Positions 61,701-64,000 of a stretch of DNA of 64,000 nt are shown here, in pieces. Under the pieces are notes generated by a model, which was not told where the DNA came from, did not search any database, and saw only the letters and a list, made by a program, of their open reading frames with translations. The first letter of the stretch is position 1. The number at the start of each line of letters is the position of its first letter. Origin of the DNA: Euryodendron excelsum. Its lineage: Eukaryota > Streptophyta > Magnoliopsida > Ericales > Pentaphylacaceae. Position numbers and translations under genes: made by a program. The stretch covers positions 24,141,001 to 24,205,000 of the forward strand of contig CM065397.1 in assembly GCA_033060915.1 (NCBI GenBank). Reading direction: 5' to 3'.

Positions 61701-62146
61701 GTGATCATTTATTTGGTTTGTCTTTGCTTGTGTTGGAGAAACATTAGATCTTTGATTTGTGACCCTTCCTCTCATCTTTTTCTCTCTCTCTTAAGTTTTG
61801 ATCTATGATTGAGTTTCAGAGAAGGGGAATATGGCCATGGGGTTTCGCTGGCGGTAAGATGCTGGAATGGCTGAAATTGCCTGAATGGCCGGAAAATGCC
61901 AAAAACTGCCGAAAAATTCTGGAACCGTTCGGTATCTTAGCCGGAATGAAATCAAAGGTTCATTGTTCCGTTTCTTGGCCAAAACGATACATCTCGGTCT
62001 TTGCCGGACTGTACAAAACGGGATTAATAACCATGGTTTTGACATAGTTTTGGATCAGATTGTAGCCATTAAGGCCATGTTTGAGCTTGTAACCTGCTAG
62101 GTGCTTGCAGGGTTTGGATTGTATATGAGGGTTTTCTTGAGGACAT
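58772..62146 (-). pseudogene. UBP22: UBP22-type ubiquitin carboxyl-terminal hydrolase, inactivated copy
   Basis: Homology runs on the minus strand from an ATG at 62146 to a TAA at 58772, in family order: N-terminal KHGLNGYNLIQNY, zinc-finger UBP segment (CSFCSG, HEIVVDMERAELYC), catalytic Cys box GLRGLNNLGNTCFTN, FSGDQTPYSPAQFLY; an exon at 59989-59871 with WWQH; an exon from 59530 with LDVTCMTCGFTSTTYDPC, then QMSIRRLP, the catalytic-His region SGHYVTYL and CDDAW. In plants and animals this protein is the SAGA deubiquitinase for histone H2B. Lesions: a frame change near 62108; an 824-bp element at 61212-62035; a 1-base loss near 61190; TGA at 61087-61089; a donor-edge base change at 60551; TAA at 59947-59949 replacing a Gln in the conserved YEQQDAH motif; a 1-base gain near 59500; a 1-base loss near 59250; a lost segment near 59070; TAA at 58952-58954. 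Intron positions are kept, so it is not a retrocopy. Confidence 0.9.
61212..62035. mobile_element. CATAG-ended hAT-like element, family C copy 2, inserted in the UBP22 copy
   Basis: The left end CATAGTTGTCAGTCTCGTAC and the reverse complement of the right end (CATGGTTATTAATCCCGTTT) match at about 13 of 20 positions. Flanks GTTTTGAT (61204-61211) and GTTTTGAC (62036-62043) match at 7 of 8 positions. Removing the element and one flank copy joins two pieces of UBP22 N-terminal homology (NYVKT and TSP), which independently supports both borders. It carries a (TA)n run at about 61316-61338 and no transposase. Confidence 0.85.
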
Positions 62147-64000
62147 GCTGATAGGGATTGAAAGATGCTTTCTTTGATTTGTTATAAATCACACACAATT
62201 ATTAGATAAAAAGAATATGGCAATATTCATAATACTAATAATAATAAAAATCAGTTATCAATCATAGGAAAAAAAATATGAAACGATTGGAAAGGAAAGA
62301 TTAAAATTGGGTAGACTATAAATTGGATTTGGAGCATAAGAAGAAATGAGTTTGGATAGAACCCGATGGGTTAATCCTTGATTTGATGAGAGAGAAGATA
62401 GAGGAAGAATAGAAGAAAGCCTTCCTGGAGAAGGGAAGGAGGAGGCACTTTTGCTTAGCAGACCGACTATTGGTCTCCTATGTGGGTTAATCTGGACTGT
62501 TGATTGAATAGAGTCAACTTTGTTAATCTTAACCGGGTGAGATAAGATAAGTAGATGCTTTGCGTGTGGGGAAATTGAAACTTGAAAGATATATTCACCA
62601 TGTCTTGATTTTTTGAAGAAAATAATAGAAAGTGTATGGAGGGGGAGGAGTCGTGACTTGTGAGGGGAGAAATGACACATAATTTGAGCACTGTTGTCCA
62701 CTTTGCTCCATTTGAATAGAGGGGAGGGGTAGCAAAGCAAAGTACAACTCATAAGATCAGGGGAGGGGAGGGGAGGGGAGGGTCACCTATATGGAATTGG
62801 AAGATGGAATGATACAGGAAACACTTAAAAATATATGAAAAATGAGAAACGTGAAATACTAATTGATGTAAAATTAAACAAAATTTTATTAAAACCTATA
62901 AAAATAGCAATATATAATAATACATGACCGATTATAATATTAATATTATACAATATTTATAAAAATATATTAGAATCATTATACATTATCATAACAAAAT
63001 AAGATTTTAGAATATGAAAAATACTATAAATTAAGACAAGTGTCTTTTTGGGGAGTTTTCATAGCATTTTTTAGAAATTTCTGATAAGTTTCTTTAAATT
63101 ATATTATAATTTTTTGAAATGTTTTATAAATGTTTTGATAAGTTTTTCTTAAAAATTTCATAATAGTTTCATCTCCGTTTTGAAAACGAGTTTCTCTTTG
63201 ATGAGAATTTTCCAGTAACTATTGGGAAGAAAAGAGAGGTATTCATCTTGATGTTTGGTTAACCAAGAGAGAAGGAAGGGTAACATTTCCTTCCTATTTC
63301 TTAGTAGACAATAATAAAAAATGAAAGGGAGGTGCATACGCATTTCTACTATTACTAGTTGAAGTGGCATGTGCAAGGCACGAGTAGTTTTAATTTTTTT
63401 GAATTCTATTTAAAAATATATTATAGTGAAAGTTACTTCATTAATAATTAAAAATGGATAAAAAAATATGATGGTAGCACAAAAGAAATAGTGATAGTAA
63501 TTGTGCACGGGCAATTTTGATTTTTTAAAATTATATTTAAAAAGAAATTATGATGGGAGATACTTCATCAACAATTAAAAATAAATAAAACATGCAAGGG
63601 TAACCCAAAAGAAATAGTGGTAGTGGGCAATTTTGATTTTTTTTGTGTTGTATTTAACAGATATTATGGTGGGATGTACTTATAAAAAAATATAATACTA
63701 GTGCAAAAAGAACAGGGGTAGCAGTTGTGTATTTGATATCGTGCAATTTAGAAGATAGTGAACCTCTTCTTGGTCTGCATCATAAAGAGTTATATATGTT
63801 TAACAAACTCATTCTTTAATTCTAAACGTAATTTTTTTTTTTTTTGTTGCTAAAGTGAAATTGTTAAGTTTGATGTTTAAAAATTATTATAAGCATACAT
63901 ATGGTGTTTAAGTCAGTGAATTGAAATTGTTTTAGAAGGTATAGTAGTACACTTTAAACTTTAGCCTCACGTTGATTGGCTCAAATAAGAAATTTTTTAA
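62147..64000. other. AT-rich DNA beyond the UBP22 copy
   Basis: This would have held the UBP22 promoter. An open frame of 164 codons on the minus strand (62752-62258) has low-complexity Ser/Pro/Leu composition and no recognised domain, so I do not call it a gene. The stretch at about 62800-63230 resembles the element at 27254-27724 in its right part. The segment from 63360 contains three related blocks (AAAAGAAATAGTG, AATTTTGATTTTTT) at roughly 125-bp spacing. Confidence 0.4.
62760..62782 (+). repeat. GGGGA minisatellite, G-quadruplex-capable
   Basis: Four GGGGA units followed by GGG give five consecutive G-runs separated by single A bases, a textbook intramolecular G-quadruplex motif on the plus strand. 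Confidence 0.9.

Noticed and set aside
62258..62752. 164-codon open frame on the minus strand
   Set aside because: Low-complexity Ser/Leu/Pro composition, no recognised domain, and it lies in repeat-like DNA next to a pseudogene; likely a chance ORF.

Overview
The window comes from a plant nuclear genome, almost certainly a eudicot. Two spliced genes with GT-AG introns encode plant-type proteins, intergenic DNA is very AT-rich, and both introns and intergenic space are full of plant-style repeats: Ty1/copia remains, a long LTR element with a 5-bp target duplication, hAT-like non-autonomous elements with 8-bp target duplications, MITEs, and (CT)n/(GA)n microsatellites. I cannot name the species. 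There are no operons, CRISPR arrays or convincing tRNA or rRNA genes.

Layout. 1-6.3 kb is AT-rich DNA with a decayed minus-strand copia gag/protease fragment (about 2.04-3.44 kb). 6321-10103 is a TG...CA element with a perfect TTAAT duplication, read as a solo or non-coding LTR element. 12139-25073 (+) is an intact five-exon folate-biopterin transporter (BT1 family, 500 residues) whose first intron is 10.6 kb and full of insertions. 25-33.5 kb is intergenic, dominated by two tandem arrays that both have a period near 190 bp (about 28.64-29.44 kb and 29.94-33.18 kb). 39103-52361 (+), probably with a 5' UTR exon near 33.5 kb, is an intact eight-exon gene for a 763-residue protein with four tandem Myb/SANT-like domains. 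Each domain module is encoded by an exon pair; the second exon is exactly 151 nt in the three complete pairs, and the introns between modules are phase 1. 52.4-58.7 kb is AT-rich intergenic DNA with one short element. 58772-62146 (-) is a broken copy of a UBP22-type ubiquitin hydrolase, the deubiquitinase of the SAGA coactivator. It carries several stops and frameshifts and is split in its N-terminal exon by an 824-bp element. 62.1-64 kb is AT-rich with a G-rich minisatellite.

The three genes are functionally unrelated neighbours: membrane folate/pterin transport, a transposon-derived DNA-binding protein, and a dead chromatin deubiquitinase. The main biology here is genome evolution: modular exon-pair duplication in the Myb/SANT gene, transposon-driven intron growth in both live genes, and decay of the UBP22 copy. 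Exon boundaries were derived by eye from splice consensus, reading-frame continuity and remembered family sequence, not by alignment software.
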